Below are positions 11,465 through 23,683 of a stretch of DNA of 64,000 bases, in pieces. The translations under genes were made by a program, and so were the position numbers. The DNA comes from Diphasiastrum complanatum (taxonomy: Eukaryota; Streptophyta; Lycopodiopsida; Lycopodiales; Lycopodiaceae): NCBI GenBank assembly GCA_029204225.1, contig CM055095.1, positions 60,652,540-60,716,539 on the forward strand. Reading direction: 5' to 3'. The notes beneath the pieces were generated by a model. That model saw only the letters and a program-made list of their open reading frames with translations, made no database searches and was not told where the DNA came from. The stretch's first letter is position 1. Every line of letters starts with the position of its first letter.

Positions 11465-13200
11465 AGATAATTTTTGAATCTATTTAAACCAATATTTTAC
11501 ACGAAGGAGACATCGGAAAATAATCTCCTTGAAGTCTATCTCTCATAGAACTCCTTCAAAACCTAGAAAGATTCTGGATACCCATCAAAAGCAATTGAAA
11601 AATCGCTTTGTAACCGAAGTTTTGGTTTGTTGGGGCATTCTAGTGATGATGATTCTTGGGTGCAAGTTGATTCGCTAAAGAAGATTGCTTTACATCTAAT
11701 GATATAATTGAAATAAGAGAAAAATAAGGATATATCATCCTTAGTAAAAAGTAGGCCTTATGCACCTATTTGGTTAATGCATTGCCTCAAGCAAGAGTGG
11801 TTGTGTATGATTGTCTATGTTGGGTACTATAGCCATGCATGGCAAGGGGTAATCTTGCAACGAGACTCCGCATGTCGTATGCTGCTACCCAATAATATCT
11901 TCTATAAGGATAATCTTGGGGGTGTCAAACCATTTATTAGACTATTGGTTGGGTGGTTTTTGCAACAACAATCCTCTTGCGTGCTTATCTCCTAACTAGG
12001 TGATTGTAATGGGCTATATAAGAACCTGCTAGATGCAAGATATGGCCAAGTGCATTATTTTGATGCTCATATGTTCTTTGGAAGAGTGTGCCCTTTGGTC
12101 CTCGATCCAAAATTGCATCTGTCCAAAGATCTGGAGGGTTGTCTAAAGTATTTATCCCTATTCATAATATCATTGCCCCATGGCATGCATTTCCATTTGC
12201 ATCCACATGCCTCACGCCCTTTTCTTGTTTGTTCTTTCTTTGGACCATATGCACAATGATATCTGCATGTCATCAATAAAATATATGAAATTGAATCAAT
12301 GAAATACATCGATGGTGCACAAAGTACAAAAAGTTAACGACGATTGCATGGTCACTAACCATATGGAATTCAAGGTCAAATCATACTGCAAGAGTTTCAA
12401 AGATTAAGGTTCATGAACATTGCAATTTGTTGGATGTGTTATCATCATATTTTTTTTCCCTCGATGAAGTCTTGCGCATGATTTTTTTGAATGTATGTTA
12501 TGTTGTCATTCCAATCCAAATAGTTCAACTCTCCTAGAAAAAAGGTTTGTACGAACACCCTACACCTATAAATAACAAGGTTGTATCATATTGACACACA
12601 ATGCATACAAATACATAGCATTCAAAGATTAATAGTTGTACACAATTAGTTCACCAAAAAACTCAAGAGGTAGAACTTTGGAGCTAGGTCACTTGATGAA
12701 GAAAAATCCATCAATGTCCACTCCAACAAACATCAACACAATATTTGCAGGTGATTGATGACTTCTTGAAACTTGATTCTCTACAATGCAAATTGAGGTC
12801 ATCATCCATCTCATAATGATTATGCATGGCATATGAATGGTCTTATTATGAAAAGCAAAAAGCCTACATATTCACTACATTGCAATTGTGAGTGTCATAC
12901 ACATATCCCAGATGTAATGAATGTATAATTTTGTGTGTTGACTATTTTTGTACATCATGGGTGTGCTAAAGGTCTATAAGCACTTCTCTTGTAAGCCTTT
13001 TTCTAGAAAATATTCGATTGTCATGCATAATCAAACACATCATCAACTTTTTATTAGTTAATGTGCATTGCACTTCCAAAACAAATTACTAATATTGTCC
13101 TCCAATGACAATCTAGCAATCTAACTGCATGTGAACGAAATTTCCAAAATTGCAATCTAGAGAGGAAGGTAATAAGTTTACTACTTATGGGGTATTGCCG
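11465..13200. other. Long AT-rich stretch, no gene recognised
   Basis: Open frames here are short (such as 11777-11995, 12050-12259) and overlap each other on both strands. None shows a domain, splice structure or transposon terminus that I can support. Confidence 0.45.
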
Positions 13201-13204
13201 GGAA

Positions 13205-13243
13205 GGGGGGGGGGGGGTGGGTGGGGTGGTGGTGGTGGTGGTG
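13205..13243. repeat. Poly-G run and GGT microsatellite
   Basis: A run of 13 G at 13205-13217 is followed by GGT/GGGT repeats to about 13243. It can form G-rich structures and is prone to sequencing error. Confidence 0.9.
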
Positions 13244-13339
13244 GAGGGAACAAAGAAAATGCACATCAAATGTGGTCACACATACTTTGGATATCTACTT
13301 TAGTACCAAAGATATTGAGCAAATAAAGTCACCTTAAGT

Positions 13340-13470
13340 GTCGTGGCAATGTAGAACAATGTACCTTTTATGTTGTGGCAACAATGTACCTTATGTGTTG
13401 TGGCAACAATGTGTTGTCGCAATGTAGATCAATGTCACCTTCACCTTATATGGAGTGGCAATGTAGAACC
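13340..13470. repeat. Short degenerate repeats (GTGGCAACAATGTACC type)
   Basis: Units resembling GTTGTGGCAACAATGTACC, with variants GTGGCAATGTAGAAC, recur about five times within 130 bp at irregular spacing. They look like a decayed local minisatellite. Confidence 0.6.
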
Positions 13471-14459
13471 GACCTCAAGGGTGGTGCAAACCAACGTCTT
13501 TTTAACAAAGAAAGAGAGAGTTTGATGTGATTTTTCTTCTTTGCATTTGGTTAACATTTATACCATGGTTCTTGGTCTTGCACGTGGTGAACAGCTACGG
13601 CTAGGGGTTGTGCCAAAGTCCCCCCCCCCAGGCTCTCACATGCGTTGCTTATAGGGCAATTGGGCCCTTGCTCTGAGATAAAAAACATCACAACAACGAG
13701 GGGAGGCCTGTGTGTGGAGTTTTGAGACAACATGACAAGGAAGCGTCCTCATTTGATTGACGATGTACTTGGTTGGTGAGCATTGTGACCGAATGTCTTG
13801 GTCATGTGGTATGGAATACGTTGGCACAAGGTCATCTTAGAGAGCGAAAAGGCCATTTTCGACCGTCTGCGAAGGTATTCGAAGAGAACACCCTCGTATG
13901 TGAAAGCACCTTAAGGCCTCGTGTTCGAGAAACCCAAGTGGAGTGGAGCATCCCACAAAAAAAGTCGGTTTCTTCGCCCTAAATGGCAAAGGCAAAGGGT
14001 AGTTAGTGACTTTCATTGGTGATGGTGGTGGTCATGGGTAATGGTGACAGGGGTGAGTGCATAGGTCCTACTTTCCAGGGATCAAACGTGGCAGCAGTAT
14101 CCAATTGCTCGTCTTGTCTGCCACGTGTCCGGCCTGCACATGCTCCTTCGTGAGAACGCCCTTGCCACTTGTAGTAAGGACTGAGAAAAGCATCTGGCAC
14201 CAGCAACCGGTCTAAAGCTTCCCAAGCTCCCACGAACAAATACCTTCGCGTTGCCGCCCCTGGATGGGAGCTTATAGAGTGGGTGAATTTTCCCGTAGAG
14301 TGGAGGCAGCCGCTTTATATTTTCCCACTTATAACGCCTGATTTCAAGGCGGAAATACCCCCGTATAACATGGTTGCCGACGTCGCCTGCAGTTGGGCTT
14401 AAAGGTCCTAAATTTTGAGCGTAAATGTGCATCGTTTTAGAGACTTTATAGTGCTGTTG
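13471..14459. other. No gene recognised upstream of the starch gene promoter
   Basis: Several overlapping frames on both strands (13551-13827 and 14003-14465 on -, 13773-13982 on +) have no recognised domain. The region becomes more GC-rich towards 14300. It may contain distal promoter elements of the downstream gene. Confidence 0.4.
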
Positions 14460-14650
14460 TAACAACCATTTTTATAAAGGGATTAGATTCGCGTAAGGGG
14501 AGAATAACCATTTATAAGGTGGACGGTTTCCAGCCATCAGCGTCACCCACCTTATAAGCTCCTAAATCGGATTCGCGTGACGGTTGTCGATAATGGCCTT
14601 TTAAGAGTGGCTGCAGATCCTGGGACTTGCGTGTTACAGTTTGCCAAGGC

Positions 14651-15050
14651 TCCAACCATAGTATAAGTTCTATTTATAGAGCGATGTTTCAGTTGAGAAA
14701 TATTGACATTTATAAGGTGGCTCCTGGTTTTCTTGGGACCTTGACAAGAGAGAAGAATCAGCAATAAAATTAAGTACCCCTTCCAACCATATTATAAGTG
14801 ACATAACCATATTATAAGTGACATATATGCCGTGTGTTTTGGTTCAGAAAATTGGCTTTTATAAGGTGGCTGCCGGTGTTCTCAGGAGCGAGGGGAGGAA
14901 GAAGAAGCAGGAAGAAGAAGCAGGAAGAAGAAGAATAAATATAGCGTCCAACCAGGGTATAAGTTCCATTTATTGTGGTGGATTTTGGTTGAGAAAATTG
15001 ACGTTTATAAGGTGGCTGCTGGTGGTGTTGAAGAGCGAGCGAGCGAGAGA
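14651..15050 (+). promoter_or_regulatory. Triplicated TATA-bearing promoter module upstream of the AGPase gene
   Basis: Three diverged copies of one module begin at about 14651, 14781 and 14946. Each opens with TCCAACCA and a TATAAGT box, then has a ...GGTT[C/G]AGAAAATTG-type stretch (copy 1 has GTTGAGAAATATTG) leading to TTTATAAGGTGGCT followed by CCTGG, GCCGG or GCTGG. A further TTTATAAGGTGG lies upstream near 14512. The last copy ends about 70 bp before the start codon at 15121. The TATAA motifs are therefore repeated candidate core promoters. Purine-rich GAAGAAGAAGC and GAGAGA tracts between copy 3 and the ATG are probably 5' untranslated sequence. Confidence 0.65.
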
Positions 15051-15120
15051 GAGAGAGGGAGAAGAAGAAGCGTTTTGAGATCGATCGAGCAGAGGAGGAG
15101 GGAGGGAAGGATCGCGAGGG

Positions 15121-18100
15121 ATGGAGCGGTTTCCTTCGCTTTCTAGCTTGTCTTCTTCTTCATTGGGTGTCTCGGATCTTGAACCAGCGAAATTTTCTTT
15201 CTGTTTCGGCTCCAATGGGTGTGCAATTGAGCAGCGACAGAGGTGGCGAGTGAGGCGGAATGCTCTTCCTAAGTCGGACTTTCTCGGAGGATCTACATGG
15301 CGTTTTCTTGAAGCCCAATCGGCTATAGCACACACGCTTCTGAAAAAGCCGACAAGTAGATGCGAAGCGTCGATTGGATCTTTGATCTTGCCAGACATGG
15401 CCAAAGACATTCCGGTATTTCTTCTGTTCTTCGAGATTCTAAGCCTCGTTGGTTCCCGTTTCTTCTTTGCTTAACGCAGTTCCGTGTGGGTGAGTGTGAG
15501 AAACCTTTCAGCGCTGAGGATATCTTTCTTTGTTTCTGCTGGTTTGAAAACTCTGGAATTAATCTTGGGTGCTGGGAACCACAAGATCATATTCAAACGT
15601 TGCGCAATGCAGAAAGAACGTAAACAGGCCAGGAAACCTTGAAGAAAGTAGAGGTTTTACGTTTCGTAATTTCATTAATCAAGTCTGCCTCATTTTCGAA
15701 GACATCTAGTCTTACAATGAATTTTATAAGTGGTGATTAACCCACATCTGAAAAAAAGTGATGGGCTGTGCCATGACCAGTACGTACCTACTGCTTGCTT
15801 GGCATTAATTCTTGAATTTCAGTTGCATTTAATAGCTTTATCTATCCGTCACGTGCACTAGCAATGTGGGCGCATTTCATCAGTCTTCTGTTGTCACCAC
15901 AAATAATTATGTATAAGGAGATGTGTTCGTACTAGATATGCAGGAAAATCTAGAGCATGTCCAAAGATTTGCATAATTCTTTGCGAAAAACCCGAGCATT
16001 GAGCATTGTGTTTTTTGGAATCTAAGCTATATACCATTCGTGAAGTATCGTTTAGGAATAAATCTTTGTAGGCTTTTCCTTGTGCAACTTTCTGATTTCG
16101 TACCTTGTTTGTGTTTTCTAGTACTATAAAATTCAAATATACTTATAGCTTTGGCTAATCTGGTGATTTTAGTTGCTGATTTTCAGATAAGCATCTACTT
16201 AATGCCTTTGTATAAGAATTTTCTGTTAAGATTCGGCTATTTCTTCCTCTTTGTTGTGGGCGTATCCTAGATGGATTTCAATGCACCTTTTGAATGCATC
16301 TAGTCCACTTTATCTCCTCTGGAATTCTTTGGGTGAATCATTCTGCTAGCTCAAAAATTATTTTTTGGAGCTCTTAGAGCGGCTATCTCTGTACGATTCA
16401 CTTGCGGGTTCGTAACATTTGTTTCAGCTGAAAAGTACCTCTTAATCATGAAATATTCTACTGGAGTGGATCCAAGACTGGCAAGGCTTTCTTCCCAGAA
16501 TCATACGTGTTCACATTTTCTTCTCCACATGTTGCACCTGTTTCTAGGTATTCACAATACCGAGGCATCGTGCAGATCCAAAATCAGTCGTGTCAATCAT
16601 TCTAGGAGGAGGAGCTGGAACTCGGCTGTTTCCTCTGACAAAACAACGAGCAAAGCCAGCCGTAAGTTTTATGGAAATTTGATTCGTATAGCTTTTATGG
16701 ATGCCCTTGTTCTGTTCTTGCTCATGTGCACTTATGTTGTTGCATAGATACTTACGACTCACGAAAAGCTCTGATTGACGTGGCAGGTACCAATTGGAGG
16801 TGGATATAGGCTGATAGATGTTCCCATGAGCAATTGTATCCATAGTGGAATAAACAAAGTTTTTATACTGACACAATTTAATTCTGCTTCTCTCAATCGG
16901 CACCTGGCTCGAACATACAATTTTGGCAATGGTATCAATTTTGGAAATGGTTTTGTTGAGGTAAACTTTCACTTTCATGTTTTGCTTTCTAGAAACAAGC
17001 TTCAAATCTTTCCTGTTTTTTTACAGAATGCTTCCCTTCTCGAGCTTTGCTATGGACTGTTTCGTTGAATCCTCAAGTATCCCTTAAATACTTTTGTTCC
17101 TATCAACTGTTGCATCGTGAAATGTTTGCAGGAACGAATGTCTTAAAGTCTAATAAGCCAAAATGCAGTTCAATGTTAGGATACAACACTGCCTTTATTG
17201 TCAATTGTTTTCTGACTAAGCAGGTACTAGCAGCTACTCAAACGCCTGGAAAGACAGGAATGAACTGGTTTCAGGGGACAGCTGATGCTGTCAGACAGTT
17301 TCTCTGGCTTTTTGAGGTAAAGGTTGTTTTATATCCACGATTCAATTGGCATTACACTCTATGTCAGGCCCTTTACATTTCACAAACCATGTTTCAAGCA
17401 TTTTTTTGAATATACTATTGTCGCTGAACTACCAGTGTGGTTCAAAACTCAAAGTTCAAACTTAACTCATTGAGGTGGCAGTGTACAGTTAGGATAGCCA
17501 TAGAAAAGTTGTGTTAAATTGCCACGTTCATGCGGAATTTTGCTTTTCTCGTGCTTCACTGACAAAGCTGCTTCTACTTAACCAGGATCCAAAAATCAGA
17601 AATACAGAGAATATCTTGATCCTTTCTGGTGACCACCTGTATCGGATGGATTACATGGAATTTATCCAGGTGACCTTGCTGAGATGTTTTCAACATTCCA
17701 GTTAATTTTCAAGATGGGTCTCCATTTATAAAATATCCTGGAAAGTATACTTTGTCTATCTATACACTAGAGCATATCTCCTGCCTGAAACAGCAACTTT
17801 TTCTGCAGAAGCATCAGAATTCTGGAGCAGACATTACCGTTGCATGTACTCCAATGGACGATAGGTACTGCCACTTGGTTCAAAGCAGTTCATGACTCCA
17901 ACTATGCCATCCTTCATCTCCTTTTAGCTGCCTTTTTGTGAACAATTTTTTTTACCAAATCATAATTGGAGTTTTTGTTAGGCCTTTATGTCCCTGTTAT
18001 AGGTCTCCATAGAGATAAAACTTATGTAATCCACTGACGGCTTCATGTTCTGTTCGTATGATGCTATCTATCAGTGGTGATAATGTATATAATTTCTTGC

Positions 18101-19790
18101 TATAGAACAGGACAAGGAGTTCTCTAATACTTGTTAATTTCCATTGCATGTATGAACCGTCTTAATGATTGAGCTATACTCACGAGGATATTCTCCCAAT
18201 CTGGGGAAAAACTGATCAAGATTCTCAAAATGCTAAATTGATAGATTAAACTGCAGATAGACCTAAAAAAGTGTAAACATGTCAATCTCGAAATCATGTT
18301 ATGTGGTAGTAAAGGGGCAAGTTTTCAACGAGGTTAGGCTTTCTATGGCTTCAAATGGAGCTTCTACAAATGGCTCCTAGACTTCCAAAACTGGAACATC
18401 AATAAAGTATATAAAGGACGTCAAGGGAATTCTTTTGATGCAAGCCAAAAAAGATTTTCTCTCAGCTATCAGATGTCAAAATGTATCGTGGATGGGCAGA
18501 TTAGATAGATAGCTCTATGTTGGACTAACAAGCACCTCAATCTCCACATGAGAGTATGGTTAAAATGCCATTAAATCTGGCTCTATCTACTTGGTACCTA
18601 CCATGGCGACGAAATCATAACCTGCTTTTAGTATCAGAGGAGTTTGTGTATAGTTCTAGAAACTTCAAATGATTGAAATCCAGTTAAGTGCTTTTTTATA
18701 TTTCATATTTATGCTCGTGTTTGAAAGAAGCATTAACTCATGAATCAGAGCTGTACCTTTCTGATCACGTGATGATGTTTTCAAGTTGAGATTCATGACT
18801 TGAGGGCCTTAATTTCTTGCTGTTAAAATCTGTGGGGTGAACTTTGTGCAATGTTGTCATCTTGAAGGTGGATTCATCTTCTGCCATGGTGTGGAACTAT
18901 ACTGCGATAATGCCCAGCTAATACCATTGACAAATCTTAATCTCTTTTTATCCCACATTTTGATAACTACTTATCAGAATCGCCCCCCCCTTTCTCTCTC
19001 TCTCTCTCTCTCTCCAACACCTCACATTAAGATTATCGCTATTTTTCTCTCTGAAAACCCTAAAATTAAAACCCTAACCCTAAATTAATAAAAAAACCCC
19101 TCCCCTTCACGCAGCAAGCTCATCTCTCTCTCTATCTCTCATCGCAAATAAACATCTTCTCTCCTAGAAGTTTCTGAACCCGCGCATTTTCTTTATAGAA
19201 GTTTCTAAAACCACGTGCCTTTCAACCACATTTCATAATCTTTCAATTGCGCGTCAAAGACTTTTTAGGGCACACGTGGCCCAATGAAAAATGCAAAATC
19301 AATTTTTCTCCTTAACAGCCAACACTCTCTCTCTCTCTCTAATTGTATATACATATATACATATATCGTATATGCAGTTGCGAACCATGATTCGCGGTTT
19401 CGATTAGGGTTTAGAGAATCGTTTTTTTTTAAAGTCCATGGTTGATGCTTCGCTGCCAACTTCAGGTTGGCATCAGAGTGTTATCTGATAAACTTCAGAA
19501 ACAATCCCGAATCGATTCAGAAAATAGCGATTCTGTTTCTCAGACAATCGACTCTCCACTGCAAATTTCAATTCACTGGGATCGTGATTCATAAACCGCA
19601 ACTGCCAGCGAATCTGACATTTACATATATATATATCTATATCGTATAAAACTATTTTAGAGAGAGAATGTGTGGGTTGCCGTAAAACATGTCACGCTTT
19701 TGCTAAAAAAAAACATAGCCCCCAAAAATATATAAACACTTTTTGTGAGCAAGTGCCCATTGCCCGTCATCGACGGGCACAAGCAATTAG

Positions 19791-19842
<52 letters not shown>

Positions 19843-20225
19843 CGCACGTGTGTGCGTGTGTGTGTGTGTGTGTGTATAAATAACAATATCAGCTTTGCAG
19901 CGGATCACATTCCACTGCAACAACGATCTGGAACGAGCATTCTGGATCGCCAGCATTCCAGACAGCGGAACGCTGTCCGGATTGCCTTTTTTGATAGATT
20001 TTTTTCATTAAAAAAAACACTAAATAGCCTGAAAAAAAATCTTAATAGTAGCAGAAAAAAATTTACAGACTGTCTGAACAATTTCACACACTAACAATTC
20101 TGTATTTTTTGAAAAAAAATCCGAATTTTTTTTAATTCCACATTCCGGGAAACCCTAATGGAATTTCCAGGATCGCGTTCTGGATCACGTTCCAGAACAC
20201 ATTCCGGAATGGAACATGCAACTAT

Positions 20226-20272
<47 letters not shown>

Positions 20273-22330
20273 TTATAGAAAGATATAGATATATATCTCT
20301 CTCTCTTACAGTTACGATAGTTCGGTATAGTTATTTGGGTTCAGTATTTTGACATGGAATATCTAAGAAAACAATTGTGGGCTTTTTACCAGTCACAAGA
20401 AGTCAGCTTTTCAATTGTTGCAACATTCTCTTGTTTAAGCATTTCATATCATTCACGTTTGTGCATTTTTTTCCTTGTATACAGTCGTGCCTCTGACTAT
20501 GGTCTCATGAAAATTGATGACAACGGACGAGTTCTACATTTCAGTGAAAAGCCAAAAGGGGATAACCTGAAAGCCATGGTAAGTTGTCACTAGATAACAA
20601 GTCATTAACTGGTCCAAAGTGTAATCTTCTTAGATCTTTTTGGACATGTTCGATATCCCATTTTGCACTCTTGCTTGTATATCCTTAGACATTGTCAATT
20701 AGGATTACTCTCATTTCATGACCACTTTTTTTTTTTGGTTCTCTGGATAGCCTAGAATTTTTGACCTGATTTGTTGAATGAGCTCTAGCACTTACATAGT
20801 TCAATCACCTCTGTCCCCAGAAAGTCAACACAGCGGTTTTGGGCCTAGACCCCGGGGAAGCCAGTAAGATGCCATACATTGCATCCATGGGTATATACGT
20901 TTTCAAAAAGGAAGTTCTCCTCAGGCTTCTTAGGTAACAGCTTATGACCCAGTAGCACGTCCATCTGATCTGTCAATTGTTTAAAGCCTAAGTTATGAAG
21001 CTTGAGTGAAAGATTGAGATGCAAGATAACTTTTCTATGACCATTCTTTTGTTCATAGTTGGGGTCACTGATTTTACAGATGGCATTATCCTTCTGCTAA
21101 TGACTTTGGATCAGAGATCATTCCAGCAGCTGCCAAAGACTACAACGTGCAGGTGGGCAACACCTCACTTATGATCACAAATCTCCATGATTATCAGTAC
21201 TTTTCTGCAGATGCATTCTGTGGGAATTTTCTTCAGGTTCCACCCACAGGCAGATGCATTGGATACGAAGGAATATTTGAAAAACTTATATTAGTTGGCT
21301 GACCTTGATGAGAATATGAATTCAACAGGCTTATTTGTTCAGTGGATACTGGGAAGACATTGGAACTATCAAATCCTTTTATGAAGCTAACCTCCAACTT
21401 ACTGCTCAGGTGTGTACAAATAATTTCCCCATGCTCACCACATCTGATGAAATTTTTTTTACAATGATGTAGAGCTTTCTCTCAATTGCAAACAATTTCA
21501 ACTTTTTTAGCAAACATAGTTAGCAGCAAACTCGTTTGCTAGAGTTTGCAAACTTGCAGACCCATTTGTGTTTGACACTCAAATGCATTTTCCACGTTTG
21601 ATGTTAGCTTTGATTGCAAACCCAATTTTTGATAAATCGTACTTCCCATTACATAGATTTTGTTCTATGATGTTCGAACGGGCTCTCTAGGGTAGCTGTC
21701 GACAAGCAGATATGATAGTTATAGCCTTATTCATATTGGAAGTTTCTTATCAAGTGCACTTTGATATAAGGAATATTGCCATTTTATCTAGCAGATACAT
21801 GTCCAAATTATCCTGTGAATTTTAGGTTGGTACATTATGGTTGACACCTTTGTTCTTTACAGTTTATGTGAGCTCCCGTCTCATCAGAAACAAGAAAATC
21901 TTCTGCTTATGTCCCTGTAATTGTTGATTTTTGATATTCATGTTAGTGTCCTTCTATGGTTTTACAGCCGCCAAATTTTTGCTTCTATCATGCTGACAAG
22001 CCTATCTACACATCACCTCGGTACCTTCCACCGACAAAAATTGAAAAATGCAGGGTATGCAAACTGAGAGTTCTATCAAGTATTCACTGTGGCATATTCA
22101 GAAACAATCTAATGGCATATAACCACCTTTGATTTCATTCACCACAGGTTTTGGATTCCATCATGTCTCATGGGTGTTTTCTTCGAGAATGTAGTGTTAT
22201 ACATTCTGTGATCGGTCTTAGATCTCGACTGGAAACAGGAGCAGAATTACGGGTACCTACAGTCTGCATTTTTCAACTGTGGTATTTAAAAAGTATTTTT
22301 TTCCCTCTATTTTGTGTGTGTCTGTGGGGT

Positions 22331-22421
<91 letters not shown>

Positions 22422-23513
22422 TACAAAATTACTTGTAGACTAGCTGTTTAAGAAGATGTGTCAACACTATTGTCTCAGGATACAATGATGCTAGGTGCGG
22501 ATTTTTACGAAACAGAAGCTGAGATTGCGTCTTTGCTGGCTAGTGGAAAAGTACCAGTTGGAGTGGGAGAGAACACCAAAATAAGGTAATGCATTGACGT
22601 CATCCTGTTTCTTCAGGATTAACCGCTGCCTATTTTCAGACCTTACTCGGAATCTGGAACTGTCGATTGCAGCAACAATGTACACTATTTTGAAACTCTC
22701 AATATAACTAAAACCCATGAAGGCTGCATGACTTTAATTATAATGGGCTTGAGGCTTGTTTTGATGAGCAGTCGACCTTCATGTCAGATGTAGCATCAAA
22801 CAAGGCCCATGAGTTTTGCATGACTTTAATCATGGAGTGGACACTTTCCGACAGATGGTTGCCTTGACAGTTCACAATCTTTACTAGTGATAATCTTCTT
22901 TGCTTCTTGCAGGAAATGCATTATTGACAAAAATGCCCGGATCGGCAAAAACGTTTTGATCACAAACACAGATGTAAGAGTTCAAGCTCTCCATGTATCG
23001 TGAATGATGATCTACATTTGTCTTCTGTTAACCATCCTCGTCAATAAGAATCAAGAGTAAGCCTGGTATCTATATTCAGGATTAAGTTAGTTTGAATGCT
23101 GAGGGGTGTCTTTGTTTAAGTTTTTTCTGTGGAGTTGCATACCAAACAGAAATAGCTAAGCTTTGTGCAAAAGATATCCATTTACCATATTAGATATAGC
23201 CATTCAACAGTATAAAGAGACCCTTATCCACCCTGTACAAGAAGTTTTTTTTGCTATTAAGAACTATTTTTTGAGTTGAATAGACAAGAAAATCACCGAA
23301 GTAAAGATGGAATTGATTGGTTTCCTTTATTTTAGATAGCTCAAAAGTTACCAACATTTTTGCTATTGCATGAGCAGTACTTGCAAGCCGGAAATTAAAA
23401 TGAAGCCAAACACAGTCTAGAGTTCTTATAGAGCTTCTAACCAAGCTACTTCTAATAAAAACTTCCTCTGAACATTTCAGCTTCTTTTAGCTTTTGGAAC
23501 CAGACCCTTTGCT

Positions 23514-23558
<45 letters not shown>

Positions 23559-23683
23559 TAAATACTATTTTCATTTTGCAGAATGTTCAAGAAGCTGAAA
23601 AACCTTCTGAAGGGTACTACATACGCTCAGGCATTACTGTGATTCTAAAAAATTCTACGATCTTGGACGGAACTGTCTTCTAA
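15121..23683 (+). CDS. ADP-glucose pyrophosphorylase large subunit, plastidial (15 exons)
   Basis: This enzyme makes ADP-glucose from glucose-1-phosphate and ATP, the committed step of plastid starch synthesis, in an L2S2 tetramer. Exons: 15121-15414, 16548-16661, 16787-16960, 17224-17316, 17586-17669, 17809-17864, 20485-20578, 20821-20933, 21080-21152, 21329-21409, 21968-22054, 22148-22252, 22479-22585, 22913-22973, 23582-23683; all introns are GT-AG and frames join exactly, giving 545 residues. Residues 1 to about 85 are Ser/Arg-rich like a plastid transit peptide. The nucleotide site is [16 protein letters not shown] (about 114-129), then [31 protein letters not shown] and [11 protein letters not shown]. 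The catalytic Asp lies in [11 protein letters not shown], and [22 protein letters not shown] and the C-terminal beta-helix ([24 protein letters not shown]) follow. [16 protein letters not shown] and [16 protein letters not shown] mark the large, not small, subunit. The exon 1 donor is the least certain boundary. Confidence 0.96.
15415..16547 (+). other. Intron 1 of the AGPase gene
   Basis: A 1,133-bp intron with donor GTATTTC and acceptor TTTCTAG. No inner coding is recognised. An unspliced reading from the ATG would meet a stop at 15472, so splicing must occur before it. The stronger-looking donor GGTGAGTG near 15489 lies after that stop and cannot be used with this start. Confidence 0.75.
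19325..19668. repeat. Imperfect fold-back (inverted repeat) element in intron 6
   Basis: The left arm (19325-19410: CT tract, TATATAC-rich, GCAGTTGCG, ATGATTCGCGG) matches in reverse complement the right arm (19578-19668: GATCGTGATTCAT, CCGCAACTGC, ATATATATCTATAT, AGAGAGAG). The middle is about 170 bp. It looks like a miniature fold-back or MITE-like insertion, though target duplications were not resolved. Confidence 0.55.
19761..19779. repeat. Perfect short hairpin
   Basis: TGCCCGTC-ATC-GACGGGCA has 8-bp arms and a 3-base loop, just before the AC/GT hairpin. Confidence 0.8.
19791..19876. repeat. AT-AC/GT-AT self-complementary microsatellite
   Basis: A TA tract and an AC tract lead into CACACGCACACAC, a 4-base spacer GCAC, and GTGTGTGCGTGTG followed by a GT tract and TATA. 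The two halves pair with each other, giving a long potential hairpin or cruciform made of Z-DNA-prone repeats. Confidence 0.85.
20224..20307. repeat. AC/AT/CT compound microsatellite
   Basis: An (AC)n tract of about 38 bp is followed by ATATAT and GATATAGATATATATC, then a short CT run, shortly upstream of exon 7. Confidence 0.9.
22313..22418. repeat. TG-GA compound microsatellite in intron 12
   Basis: (TG)n to about 22354 runs directly into (GA)n of about 64 bp. It lies inside the 226-bp intron 12 and makes up nearly half of it. Confidence 0.92.
23518..23555. repeat. CT microsatellite in intron 14
   Basis: About 38 bp of CT repeat, 26 bp before the exon 15 acceptor. It could serve as an extended pyrimidine tract for that splice site. 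Confidence 0.9.

Larger units (their letters stand above)
17865..20484 (+). other. Intron 6 of the AGPase gene, expanded by repeats
   Basis: At 2,620 bp this is by far the longest intron; most of the others are 90-610 bp. It holds a CT tract (about 18992-19013), a CCCTAA-rich patch (about 19058-19084), an imperfect fold-back (19325-19668), an AC/GT hairpin (about 19791-19876), a motif shared with an LTR at 44.9 kb (19898-19919) and an AC-AT-CT compound microsatellite (20224-20307). It appears to have absorbed one or more small non-coding elements. Confidence 0.85.

Noticed and set aside
12050-12309. Overlapping frames on both strands as a small gene
   Set aside because: Three frames overlap in the same 250 bp with no domain, no conserved start context and no splice sites.
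15463-15495. Strong-looking donor GGTGAGTG as the end of AGPase exon 1
   Set aside because: A stop codon at 15472 lies before it in the frame from the ATG at 15121. The donor at 15415 joins exon 2 in frame.
16544-17005. 153-codon minus-strand frame
   Set aside because: It lies antisense over exons 2 and 3 of the AGPase gene and is a shadow of that coding sequence.
19058-19084. CCCTAA-rich patch as an interstitial telomere
   Set aside because: Only a few imperfect units are present, so it is too short to support a telomeric origin.
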